Shown here piece by piece: positions 48,339-57,324 of a stretch of DNA of 64,000 nt; within the stretch, counting starts at the first letter, position 1; the number at the start of each line of letters is the position of its first letter. Below the pieces are notes generated by a model. The model was given only the letters and a program-made list of their open reading frames with translations, made no database searches and had not been told where the DNA came from. The position numbers were made by a program, and so were the translations under genes. This DNA comes from JBGCEZ01 sp045106735. GTDB lineage: Bacteria > Planctomycetota > Phycisphaerae > Phycisphaerales > SM1A02. The stretch is from NCBI GenBank assembly GCA_045106735.1, contig JBGCEZ010000058.1, positions 1 to 64,000 of the forward strand, in the 5' to 3' direction.

Positions 48339-51300
48339 ATGGCATCTCCCGAACGACGCGGAACCGGCGCATCTGCCCGGTCGAATCCGACCCCTTCGAT
48401 CCGCCGGCAACCGGCCCGGACCGCCCGAACCGCGCTCGCCGCGGCTTCCGCCGTCCTTGGCGCTTGGCTCTTCGGCACCGGCGCGGGAACGTCGGCCACG
48501 GCCCAACCCGTGCAGCCGCCGCCCGGGCCACGCTCGGTCGATCCCGGCTGGCATGCGATCATCGGCGGCACGGTGGTCACCGAACCGGGCACCGCGCTGG
48601 AGAACGCCACCATCGTGATCCGCCGCGGACGCATCGTGAACGTCGGCGTCGACGTGAACGTGCCCGCCGGCGCGCGGCGATGGGACGCCACTGGCCACAC
48701 GATCTACGCCGGGCTCATCGAACCCTGGCAGCCGACCGAAGCGCCGGCTCCCGATACCGACGCCGCCGGAACGCACTGGAACAATTCGGTTCGGGCCCAG
48801 GTCACGCCGCTTGACGGTTCAGCTTTCGATGCCGACGCCCGCAGCGCGTTGCGTTCGCGCGGATACGCCGTCGTCCACCTTGTCCCGAACGCGGGCGTTC
48901 TGCGTGGCACGTCCGCCGTCATCAGCCTGAATGAAGATCGCCCGGGCGTTCCCGCCGCCACCGTCATTCGCGACCAAGCGATGCACGTCGCCGGCATGCG
49001 AGGCGTGGGCGGACGCGGGGCGTACCCCGGCTCCCGCATGGGCGTGATGGCCCTGCTCCGCCAGTCGTTCGCCGATGCCGCATGGCGTTCGAGTGCGGCC
49101 GCGGCCCACGCGGCGGATCCGGTGACCAATGACCGCCCGGCCCCGAACGACGCGATGGAACGCCTTGGCCAAGATTTGCCGATCGCCTTCGAAGTCACCG
49201 ATGAGCTCGACGCGCTGCGCGTCGCCCACTTGGCCGCGGAGTTCGAACGCCCGGCCACGATCGTCGGGACCGGCACGGAGTACCGCCGCCTGGATGCGGT
49301 CGTTGCCACTGGCCGCCCGCTGATCGTGCCGCTGTCGATGGCCGCCGCCCCGGGCGTTGCGTCCGTCGGCGAACAGCAGCGGGCCTCGCTGCGCGATCTC
49401 ATGGCCTGGGAGCAGTCGCCGACGAATCTCCGCCGATTGGTCGATGCCGGAGCCGATGTCGCGATCACCAGTGCCCGGCTCCGCCGCGGCGAGAAATTCC
49501 AATCGAACCTGCGACGGGCGATCAAGCACGGCCTCACCGAGGACGCCGCCCTGGCCGCGATGACCGTCAATCCGGCCCGCCAACTCGGCATCGACGGTCG
49601 CTACGGCCGAATCGCGCCGGGCCTCGCGGCCAGCCTCACCGTCGTCGAAGGCTCGCTCTTTGATGCCAAGCCGGTCATCCGCTCGGTCTGGACCGACGGC
49701 GTACGCCACGAGATCACTGTCCCCGATCCGCCCAGCCTCGAAGGCACGTGGCAGATCCGCTCGGCCGATGTGCCGAGTCTCGAAGGCACGATGACGATCA
49801 GCGACGGCCCGAAGGTCGCGTGGGCCGCGCCAGTGGCCGAAGCTCCGGCCGGCGAAGCTGATGCCGGCGACGGCGAACCGAACGACGCTGACGGGAACGG
49901 TGAAGCCGGCGGCGGAATTGACGCCGACACCGACGCGGAATCAGACGACGAAACCGCCGAGACCCCCCGACCCAAGAAGCCGACCATCTCCCGCGTGCGG
50001 CAGATGGAAAACCGCATCTCCATGGTGCTCGACGGCGCAATCGTCGGCACCGACGACCCGGTGGCCGCCGGCATCCTGCTTGAAGGCGATCGCCTTCTGG
50101 GCGAAGCCATGCTGCCGGGCGGCCGTCTCATCACTTTCAGCGGTTCGCGCATGGCCGAAGAGCCCGACGCGGACGCGGACGGCGCGGGCAACGACGGCGA
50201 TCAAACTGGCGATGGCAACGGCGACGGGGACAACGCAGACGCAGGCCCCGACACGGACGCGGCCGCCGACGCCGACCCCGACAACACCCCCACCGTCCCC
50301 GAATCCTTCGGCCTACCGATGGGCGCCTACGGCCTCGACGAACTCCCCGAATCCGAATCACTCGTCATCCTCGGCGGCACCGTCTGGACCAGCGGTCCCG
50401 ACGGCATCATCGAAGACGGCGTCGTCGTCATCCAAGATGGCCGCGTCACCGCCGTCGGGGCGAAGGGCTCGGTCCGCGTTCCCGGCTCGGCCCGACTCGT
50501 CGACGCCACCGGCAAGCACGTCAGTCCCGGACTGATCGACTGCCACAGCCACACCGGCATCAGCGGCGGCGTCAACGAGGGCACGCAGAACGTCACCTGC
50601 GAAGTCCGCATCGCCGACGTCATCGACCCGGACGACATCAACTGGTACCGGCAGCTCGCCGGCGGCATCACCGCCGTGAACCAGCTCCACGGTTCGGCGA
50701 ATCCCATCGGCGGCCAGAACTCGATCGTCAAGCTCCGTTGGGGCGTTGACGACCCGGACCAAATGCGGCTTGAAGGAGCGCGGCCCGGCGTGAAGTGGGC
50801 CCTGGGCGAGAACGTCAAGCAGTCCAACTGGGGCGCCGATTCGACCGGCCGCTACCCGCAGACCCGCATGGGCGTGGAAGCGATCATGCGAGATCGCCTG
50901 CTCGCCGGCCGCGAGTACCGGCGGACTTGGGATGCATGGAATGCCCGTCCCGCGGCCCAGCGCCGGGGCATGACCCCGCCGCGCCGCGACCTGGAACTCG
51001 AGGCGATGGCCGAGATCGTCAGCGGTGAACGCCTGATCCACTGCCACAGCTACCGGCAAGACGAGATCCTGATGCTCTGCCGCCTGGCCGAGGAGTTCGG
51101 CTTCACCATCGGCACGTTCCAACACGTGCTCGAAGGCTACAAGGTCGCCGAAGCCATTCGCGAACACGCGATTGGCGGGTCCTGCTTCAGCGACTGGTGG
51201 GCCTACAAGGTCGAAGTCTTTGACGCGATCCCCTTCAACGGGGCAATCATGCACGAGGCCGGGGTCAACGTGTCGTTCAACAGCGACTCCGACGAACTCG

Positions 51301-51875
51301 CCCGCCGCATGGCCGCCGAAGCCGCCAAGGCGGTTCGCTATGGAGGCGTTGATCCGGCCGAGGCCCTCAAGTTCGTCACCTTGAATCCCGCCATCCAACT
51401 CGACCTTGGCGACCGCATCGGTTCGCTCGAGGCGGGCAAGGATGCCGACGTGGTCATCTGGTCCGGCTCACCGCTCTCCAGCCTGAGCCGCGTCGAACGC
51501 ACCTACGTCGACGGACGTTTGATGTTCTCGCTCGAACGCGATCTGGAAATGCGGGAGCGTGACCAGCGCGAACGCGATCGCATCATCGCCCGCGTGCTGG
51601 CCGAGTCCGGCAAGGGCGGCGGCGGCGGAAGCGGCGGTGGCCGAGGCCGATTCGCGGCCGATGACCACGATGACCACCACGACGGCGACGACGACCACGA
51701 CAGGCACGACCACCTGCGGGCCGGGGCCCACGACGGCCACGAACACACCGACGAGGAGCTCGACCTGTTGGCCGCGACCTGGACGTACATGATTCAGAAC
51801 GGCATCGAGCCCGACGGCAGCCGCCCCGGCGACTGCGGCTGCTCGATCCACGACCTGCTGCGGGAGCGCCGTTGA
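48339..51875 (+). CDS. double amidohydrolase with a degenerate first half
   Basis: An 1178-residue exported protein starting at ATG 48339 with signal-like ALAAASAVLGAWLFGTGAG. The first half (about 65-480) has amidohydrolase composite-domain features (IIGGTVVTEPGTALENATIV, NPARQLGIDGRYGRIAPGL), but YAGLIEPWQPTEA replaces the D-x-H-x-H metal site, so it is probably inactive. Two Asp-rich linkers follow (about 506-545 and 607-650). The second half carries LIDCHSHTGISGG (near 734), LIHCHSYRQDE, TFQHVLEGYK and FNSDSDELARRM, a complete binuclear metal set. Near the end a His/Asp-rich stretch (about 1106-1140, DDHDDHHDGDDDHDRHDH) may bind metal. The substrate is unknown; imidazolonepropionase-like enzymes are the nearest type. 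Confidence 0.82.
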   Translation: MASPERRGTGASARSNPTPSIRRQPARTARTALAAASAVLGAWLFGTGAGTSATAQPVQPPPGPRSVDPGWHAIIGGTVVTEPGTALENATIVIRRGRIVNVGVDVNVPAGARRWDATGHTIYAGLIEPWQPTEAPAPDTDAAGTHWNNSVRAQVTPLDGSAFDADARSALRSRGYAVVHLVPNAGVLRGTSAVISLNEDRPGVPAATVIRDQAMHVAGMRGVGGRGAYPGSRMGVMALLRQSFADAAWRSSAAAAHAADPVTNDRPAPNDAMERLGQDLPIAFEVTDELDALRVAHLAAEFERPATIVGTGTEYRRLDAVVATGRPLIVPLSMAAAPGVASVGEQQRASLRDLMAWEQSPTNLRRLVDAGADVAITSARLRRGEKFQSNLRRAIKHGLTEDAALAAMTVNPARQLGIDGRYGRIAPGLAASLTVVEGSLFDAKPVIRSVWTDGVRHEITVPDPPSLEGTWQIRSADVPSLEGTMTISDGPKVAWAAPVAEAPAGEADAGDGEPNDADGNGEAGGGIDADTDAESDDETAETPRPKKPTISRVRQMENRISMVLDGAIVGTDDPVAAGILLEGDRLLGEAMLPGGRLITFSGSRMAEEPDADADGAGNDGDQTGDGNGDGDNADAGPDTDAAADADPDNTPTVPESFGLPMGAYGLDELPESESLVILGGTVWTSGPDGIIEDGVVVIQDGRVTAVGAKGSVRVPGSARLVDATGKHVSPGLIDCHSHTGISGGVNEGTQNVTCEVRIADVIDPDDINWYRQLAGGITAVNQLHGSANPIGGQNSIVKLRWGVDDPDQMRLEGARPGVKWALGENVKQSNWGADSTGRYPQTRMGVEAIMRDRLLAGREYRRTWDAWNARPAAQRRGMTPPRRDLELEAMAEIVSGERLIHCHSYRQDEILMLCRLAEEFGFTIGTFQHVLEGYKVAEAIREHAIGGSCFSDWWAYKVEVFDAIPFNGAIMHEAGVNVSFNSDSDELARRMAAEAAKAVRYGGVDPAEALKFVTLNPAIQLDLGDRIGSLEAGKDADVVIWSGSPLSSLSRVERTYVDGRLMFSLERDLEMRERDQRERDRIIARVLAESGKGGGGGSGGGRGRFAADDHDDHHDGDDDHDRHDHLRAGAHDGHEHTDEELDLLAATWTYMIQNGIEPDGSRPGDCGCSIHDLLRERR

Positions 51876-51876
51876 G

Positions 51877-53340
51877 ATGCCCGCCAACACGATCTTCGCT
51901 CGCCGCCCCGCCGCCGCTGACCTGCCCGCCCTCGACCAGATGGATCAATCCATGACCTCCACCGTTCGCCGCTGCCGCCACCGTTCGAGCGTGTTCGCTC
52001 GCTCCACCGTCGCCCTCGCCGTCGTCGCCGGTCTCGGCGCACTCGGCCTGAGCGGCGCCGCCGCGGCCCAGGACACGATTCCGACCGAACCCCCGCAGTC
52101 CGAGGCCATGGTGCTCCGCGGCGGGACGATCCATCCCGTGAGCGGACCGGTCATCGAGGGCGGCGTCCTGATCACCGAGAACGGTCGCATCACCTGGGTC
52201 GGCCCGGCGGCCGACGCACCCGCTTCGCCGGCCGGCGCGGTGGAACTCGACGCCACGGGTTTGATCATCGCCCCGGGCTTCGTGGGGGCCAACACGATCA
52301 TGGGCCTCATGGAGATCAGCTCCGTCCAGGCCACGATGGACCAAGACGAAGTCGGAGCGATCACCCCGGAGGCCCGGGCCATCGTCGCCGTCAATCCTGA
52401 CTCCACGCTCATTCCCGTCACCCGCACCGCTGGCGTCCTCACGACGCTCACGATGCCGGTCGGCGGCCTGGTGCCCGGCCGGGCCGCGGTTCTGCGCATG
52501 GAGGGCTGGACGTGGGAAGACATGGCGATGGAAGCCGACGCGGGCCTGGCCATCAATTGGCCGAACCTCGCCCCGATCACCGCCTGGTGGATGCGGCAGT
52601 CGCCCGAAGAACAACTGAAGCAGACGGCCGAGAATCTGCGAGAGATCGAGCTGCTCTTTGATGCGGCCGACGCGTATTCGGCCGCCCGCGCCGCCGACCC
52701 CGAGACGCCGGAAGACACGCGCTACGAGGCGATGTTGCCGGCCATGCGGGGCGAAACGCCGGTCTTCGTCCGGGCCAACGAGGTCGATCAGATCCGTTCG
52801 GCCGTGCGATTCATCTCCGATCGAGGCCTGCGCGGCGTGATCGTGGGCGGCGCGGACGCCGAGATGTGCGCGGACATGCTGCAGCGCCACGGCGTTTCGG
52901 TCATCGTCACCGGCACGCACCGCCTGCCCGGCCAGCGACACGCGGCGTACGACCGGGCGTACACGCTGCCGCAGCGGCTCGAGGCCGCCGGCGTCACGTG
53001 GTGCCTGGGCACCGTCGGCGGTTCGTTCGAGACGCCGCACGAACGAAACCTGCCGTTCCACGCGGCCACGGCCGTCGCCCACGGGCTCGACCCGGATGTC
53101 GCCCTGCGTTCCATTACCCAGTCGGCGGCCGAGATCATTGGCGTGGGCGACGAAGTCGGCTCACTGGCCGTGGGCAAGGCGGCGACGTTCAGCGTCTTCG
53201 ACGGCAATCCGCTGGAGATCACGACGCAGGTCGTGGGCATCTGGATCGATGGCCGCCCCCTGCCGCTCGATGACAAGCAGCGACAGCTTGACCGCAAGTA
53301 CCGCGAGAAGTACCGGCAGTTGGGCATCATCGCGCCGTAG
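51877..53340 (+). CDS. exported amidohydrolase lacking the metal-binding motif
   Basis: A 487-residue protein beginning 1 nt after the previous stop; GGGAG lies 11 nt before the ATG. An ATG at 51952 would put the signal peptide (STVALAVVAGLGALGLSG) closer to the start. It has the amidohydrolase small beta-domain (MVLRGGTIHPVSGPVIEGGV, SLAVGKAATFSVFDGNPLEI), but GFVGANTIMGLMEISS stands where D-x-H-x-H-x-G should be, and I see no metal histidines later. It is therefore probably inactive and may pair with the active half of the protein upstream, much as that protein's own N-terminal half does. The two genes are surely one operon. Confidence 0.8.
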   Translation: MPANTIFARRPAAADLPALDQMDQSMTSTVRRCRHRSSVFARSTVALAVVAGLGALGLSGAAAAQDTIPTEPPQSEAMVLRGGTIHPVSGPVIEGGVLITENGRITWVGPAADAPASPAGAVELDATGLIIAPGFVGANTIMGLMEISSVQATMDQDEVGAITPEARAIVAVNPDSTLIPVTRTAGVLTTLTMPVGGLVPGRAAVLRMEGWTWEDMAMEADAGLAINWPNLAPITAWWMRQSPEEQLKQTAENLREIELLFDAADAYSAARAADPETPEDTRYEAMLPAMRGETPVFVRANEVDQIRSAVRFISDRGLRGVIVGGADAEMCADMLQRHGVSVIVTGTHRLPGQRHAAYDRAYTLPQRLEAAGVTWCLGTVGGSFETPHERNLPFHAATAVAHGLDPDVALRSITQSAAEIIGVGDEVGSLAVGKAATFSVFDGNPLEITTQVVGIWIDGRPLPLDDKQRQLDRKYREKYRQLGIIAP

Positions 53341-53421
53341 TCGAACGCGGCTGGGACATCGCCGAACATCGCCGGACTGGACCTTGGACTGGCCCCCGGA
53401 CCGAGACCGCGCTCGGCCGGC

Positions 53422-54183
53422 TCAGTTCGCGGCGCGGGCGGCCGACTCCACCTCGTCGCAGAGTTCGCCGACCGCATCGAACATGCGTCCGGCGGCGGCG
53501 ACGGTGGCATCTTGCTCGGCGGCCGACATCTCGATCGCGTCGAGCCCATCGCGCCATTGCATCCAGTTCGGCCGCTGGTCCGGACCGTCGGACTGCAGGT
53601 ACGTCAGGCCCGTATCCGTGCCCCACACGCCGGCCAGACGCCGGGCGATGTAGCTGTTGCCGTTCATCGATCCTTCGAGCACGTAGAGCGATCCGAGCAC
53701 CGCGATCGGTTCGGTGGACGCGATTTCGGCGAGATCGCGAGCGGCGGTTTCGGCTCGCGGAGTCGCATCGTCGCTCAACGTCGCGGCCGAATCTGCCGTG
53801 GCACCGGGATCGGCGGCCAGTGCCTTCGCGTCAGCCTGGAGATGTTCGAGGTGCCGCGGGTGCCCGGAGGTCAATTGCGCGAAAGCCGAGCCACGGCCCC
53901 CATCACGTGCCGCTTCCGATGTGACCGCGATCTCGATGGCTGCCTGGAGCGCCCCGTGGAGCCCGTGCATGGCCGCCAGCCAGCGGGTGTACGCGGGCCG
54001 CTCGATCGTCCCGGCGGCGAGCGAACTCATCAGCGTCCCCGTCTCGGCCCGGCGATGTTGCTCGGCCGTGGCTTCCTTGAGCCGATCGGCGAGGGACGGG
54101 ATGGAGGGCACGTCGACGACGTTCCGAGCGGCGGCGGATGCGGCGGCGGAGGCGCCAGACACGGAAGAAGTGGACTCAGACAT
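53422..54183 (-). CDS. haem oxygenase-like protein
   Basis: The ATG at 54183 follows an ACGGAGG ribosome site and gives 253 residues, the usual length. LKEATAEQHRRAE carries the expected proximal histidine (H43), and AVLGSLYVLEGSMNGNSYIA (about 162-180) matches the distal-helix glycine motif of bacterial haem oxygenases such as BphO/HmuO. The enzyme opens haem to biliverdin, CO and iron. The frame is open upstream through the 54.3-54.5 kb repeat, but that part would give only Asp/Met repeats and has no ribosome site, so I exclude it. No phytochrome gene is visible; iron recovery or biliverdin supply are both possible. Confidence 0.82.
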   Translation of the reverse strand: MSESTSSVSGASAAASAAARNVVDVPSIPSLADRLKEATAEQHRRAETGTLMSSLAAGTIERPAYTRWLAAMHGLHGALQAAIEIAVTSEAARDGGRGSAFAQLTSGHPRHLEHLQADAKALAADPGATADSAATLSDDATPRAETAARDLAEIASTEPIAVLGSLYVLEGSMNGNSYIARRLAGVWGTDTGLTYLQSDGPDQRPNWMQWRDGLDAIEMSAAEQDATVAAAGRMFDAVGELCDEVESAARAAN

Positions 54184-54334
54184 GGCGGCGCCCTCCGTCC
54201 GGACCATCGAGGCCGGATCCGATGAACCCGGCTGAGCGGCAACCACGCGGCCGCACGCCCCCTCCGGGGCGGGCACCGTACGCCAATTGAGACTGGGTCG
54301 CAAGACTGAGTTGCTCGGCGCCCGACGGACCACC

Positions 54335-54465
54335 ATGTCGGCGGGCATGTCGGTGGGCATGTCGTCGGGCATGTCGTCGGGCATGTCGTCGGTCAGGTCG
54401 GCGGACAGGTCGGCGGGCATGTCGTCGGGCATGTCGGCGGACAGGTCGGCGGACAGGTCGGCGGA
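54335..54465. repeat. 12-nt tandem repeat, eleven units
   Basis: Eleven consecutive units of atgtcgtcgggc/aggtcggcggac, the longest array in the window. The 423-nt space between the haem oxygenase and the next gene holds nothing else that I can identify. The units lack spacers. Confidence 0.9.
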
Positions 54466-54606
54466 ACGCCCCGCCGTCGATCCGGCGACGCTCGGCGCCA
54501 ATCACCGCCCAGCGCGCCGACCACCCGGCCGCGGAAGCTCCATGCCTCCCGGCCGGTCCATCGAGACCGCCCGGCCGCCGCGACGGCGACCGATCACTCC
54601 CGCTTC

Positions 54607-55641
54607 TCAGCTCGCGATGATGCGGTCCATCCGCTCGGCCACGAAGGCCAGACGCTCGGCGTCGCCGCCCGCCACCTCGGCCGCCATCCAGCCGCCGGTG
54701 TAGTTGATGTCGTCCAGGGCCGCCATCACCGCCGGCCAATCGCAGTCGCCTTCGAGCAGCTCAACGCTGAACCCGGCCCAACGGCCTTCGTTGTCCAGCT
54801 TCTTGCGGCTGTACTCCTTGGCGTCGAGCCGAATGATTCGGTGGGCCAAGGTGCGGATCCAGTGCTCCGGCCAGCCGTAGGCGACAATGTTCCCGATGTC
54901 GAAGTGCCAGCCCATGATCTGCGGGTCGATCTCGTCGGTGTAGCGGGCCGCCTCGACCGGACTCAACAGGAAATTGTTCCACACATTCTCGATGGAGATG
55001 CGCACGTCGAGCTCGCGGGCCATCGGCAGCGCCTCGCGGATCATCGCCTGTGAACGGGTGTAGGCATCGGCGTACGACACCTGCTTGTTGACGATCGCCG
55101 GCACGAGCAACACGCTGCCGCCGCCGTAGGCCTTGCAGTCGCTGATCGCCTTCATCAGTCCATCAAGTCCGTTGCGCCGAACTTCGGGATCCGGATGCGA
55201 CAGCGGCTGCGACCAGTGCACGCTGTCCACGACGCCAGGGATGCTGAGGCCCGATGCGTCACGAGCGGCCAGCACCTCGTCGACATCGAATGCATTGGGG
55301 CTGTCCATCTCGATGCCGTCGAAGCCGGCATCTCGGGCGATGCGGAACTTCTCGGCCAGGTCCGCGCCGCCGGCGATCATGCCGATCTTGCAGGCCTTCT
55401 GGATTCGCCGTCCGGCCGGCTGGCCAGCCGTTTCGCCAGGCGCTTGCGCGGGCTGCACCGCCGAAGCCGCCGACTCCGGGGTCGCCAATGCGTCTTGCGC
55501 CCCCGCATCGGCCGCGGCCGACGCGATGTCGACGACCTTCGGCGACGAATCGGCACCGGCCAACTTTCCACCCAGGGCGGAAACGGCCATCACTTGCAGC
55601 ACCGTTCGGCGCGAAACCTCGCTCTTGAGCGGATGGGACAT
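54607..55641 (-). CDS. Tat-exported TIM-barrel sugar-phosphate isomerase/epimerase-like protein
   Basis: A 344-residue protein with a twin-arginine start (SRRTVLQVMAVSALGG), an Ala-rich linker to about residue 78, then an AP-endonuclease-2-type TIM barrel: DAGFDGIEMDSPNAF, VRISIENVWNNFLLSP with the catalytic Glu, MGWHFDIGNIVAYGWPEHW with metal residues, and IRLDAKEYSRKK. Members isomerise or epimerise sugars and sugar acids using a divalent metal. It lies 211 nt from the Gfo/Idh gene upstream on the same strand, the second such exported pair here. It is possibly a partner in 3-keto-sugar breakdown; the substrate is unknown. Confidence 0.87.
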   Translation of the reverse strand: MSHPLKSEVSRRTVLQVMAVSALGGKLAGADSSPKVVDIASAAADAGAQDALATPESAASAVQPAQAPGETAGQPAGRRIQKACKIGMIAGGADLAEKFRIARDAGFDGIEMDSPNAFDVDEVLAARDASGLSIPGVVDSVHWSQPLSHPDPEVRRNGLDGLMKAISDCKAYGGGSVLLVPAIVNKQVSYADAYTRSQAMIREALPMARELDVRISIENVWNNFLLSPVEAARYTDEIDPQIMGWHFDIGNIVAYGWPEHWIRTLAHRIIRLDAKEYSRKKLDNEGRWAGFSVELLEGDCDWPAVMAALDDINYTGGWMAAEVAGGDAERLAFVAERMDRIIAS

Positions 55642-55852
55642 GCAGCATCTGATCCTGTTTGCCGGGGGATGCGGAATCCCGCCGGGACTTCGGCGACAGC
55701 GAAACCTACCCCGAGGTTGGGGCCCAGGCGATCATGGGCCGAACGGATTTCCGACGAAGGCGGCTCCGGCATGGCTCCGGGCGGGTCCGGGCGGGTCCGA
55801 ATGCGCCCGTCCCGCGACCACGGTCCGGATAGCCCGTCCGGCGAACGTCCGA

Positions 55853-57184
55853 TCACACGAACTTCGTGCGTCCCGGCACCGAGCGTTCCGGCATCGGCAG
55901 CGGGCCCCAGGCGAGCGTGTCCGGGCCGAGCTTGAGTTCGGAATTCATCGCATCGTCCCACTCGAGCACTTGGCCGGTGTACGCGGCCATGCGGCCCATG
56001 ATGGCCATCATCGTGCTCTGCATCATCCACGAGCCATCGTTGTGCGCGGTGCCTTCACGGATGCACTTGAACAGGTGATCGTGCTCGTTCTGGTACATGT
56101 CCTTGCGCGGCCCGTCGTACTCCCACTTGAGCGATCCATCGTGGTGACGCAGCTCGTGGATGGGCTTCCAACCGTTCACTTCGGCCGTGCCCTGCGTGCC
56201 GTAGATGTAGTCCGAGTTGTCGCTCGGCGTACGGTCGATCTGCCGGCAGGTGTGGAAGCCGCGGGCACCATTGGCGTACTCGTAGATCACCGTGAAGTGA
56301 TCGTACGAATCGCCGGACTCAAGACCGCGACGCGCCGCGTTGCCGCCAAGGGCCGTGCAGCGCACCGGCGTCTGGTCACCGAATGCCCACGAAAGACGGT
56401 CGACGGAGTGGCAGGCCTGCTCCACAATGTGGTCGCCACCGAGCCAGCAGAAGTGCTGCCAGTTGCGAAGCTGCCACTCGGTATCGCTCCAATGGTCCTG
56501 ACGCGGGTTCTTCCGCAGCGTGCCGGAGTGGTACGTCGTGTGCACGGCCATGATGTCGCCGATGCCGCCGGCATTGATCTGATCAAAGACGGCCCGTTCG
56601 CCGTCGCCGTACCGCCAACAGAAGCCGGCAACCACGCACAACTGCTTGGCCTTGGCCATTTCGCACGCGGCGATGCACTGCCGCACGCCCGGAGCGTCGA
56701 CCGCCATCGGCTTCTCGGTGAAGACGTGCTTGCCCGCCTCGACCGCCGCCTCAAGCTGCGCCGGACGAAAGCCCGGAGGCGTGGTCAGGATGACGACGTC
56801 GACGCCGCTCTCGAGCAGCTTCTTGTAGGCGTCAAATCCCACGAACCGTCGCTCTTCGGGCACGTCGATCTGATCGCCATCTTCGCCGAGTTGACCACGG
56901 AGGCCGCTGAGGCTGCCCTCGATCTTCTCGGGGAATACGTCGGCCATCGCGTGCAGCACGTTGCCGGGCTGGGCCCGCAGCGCCTGCAGCGCGGCGCCCG
57001 TGCCGCGACCCCCGCAGCCGATCAAGCCGACCTTGAGGCCGTCGTTCCCGGCGTTGGGAGCGCTCGACTTCCCGCGGGCGAGTGTGGCGACGGCCGGCAC
57101 GGCCGCAGCGGCCACCGCGGCTCCCTGGACAAAGGTGCGGCGGTCGATGCCGGATCGGAGGGCGTCGTTCTCGGGCGTGGTCAT
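55853..57184 (-). CDS. Tat-exported Gfo/Idh/MocA oxidoreductase
   Basis: A 443-residue paralogue of the 46.8-48.1 kb gene, with AGGA before the start. The Tat signal IDRRTFVQGAAVAAAAVPAV leads to the Rossmann motif VGLIGCGGRGTGAALQAL, HVFTEKPMAVDAPGV and the barrel-like domain with DHWSDTEWQLRNWQHF. The closing residues MPERSVPGRTKF match the other copy's VPDIAVPGRTRY, a conserved C-terminal tag of this exported subfamily. It probably acts in the periplasm on a sugar, with a bound nicotinamide. It lies directly upstream of the exported TIM-barrel isomerase, with which it may be cotranscribed. Confidence 0.9.
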   Translation of the reverse strand: MTTPENDALRSGIDRRTFVQGAAVAAAAVPAVATLARGKSSAPNAGNDGLKVGLIGCGGRGTGAALQALRAQPGNVLHAMADVFPEKIEGSLSGLRGQLGEDGDQIDVPEERRFVGFDAYKKLLESGVDVVILTTPPGFRPAQLEAAVEAGKHVFTEKPMAVDAPGVRQCIAACEMAKAKQLCVVAGFCWRYGDGERAVFDQINAGGIGDIMAVHTTYHSGTLRKNPRQDHWSDTEWQLRNWQHFCWLGGDHIVEQACHSVDRLSWAFGDQTPVRCTALGGNAARRGLESGDSYDHFTVIYEYANGARGFHTCRQIDRTPSDNSDYIYGTQGTAEVNGWKPIHELRHHDGSLKWEYDGPRKDMYQNEHDHLFKCIREGTAHNDGSWMMQSTMMAIMGRMAAYTGQVLEWDDAMNSELKLGPDTLAWGPLPMPERSVPGRTKFV

Positions 57185-57324
57185 GCGATGGGTCCTCAGC
57201 GGTCGGGTCGGGACGGGACGGGTGAATCGATCGGTGGTCGGCGGCGAAGGCCAAGTGTCGCTCGTGGGTCAGGGTCGAGGTCGGGGTCGGGGTCCGTGCA
57301 GAAGTCGGTATCGGCGGAAAACCG

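Noticed and set aside
54184..54501. N-terminal extension of haem oxygenase through the 12-nt repeat
   Set aside because: The extension would consist of Asp/Met/Pro repeats, is open in several frames and lacks a ribosome site, while the ATG at 54183 has ACGGAGG and gives the normal family length.
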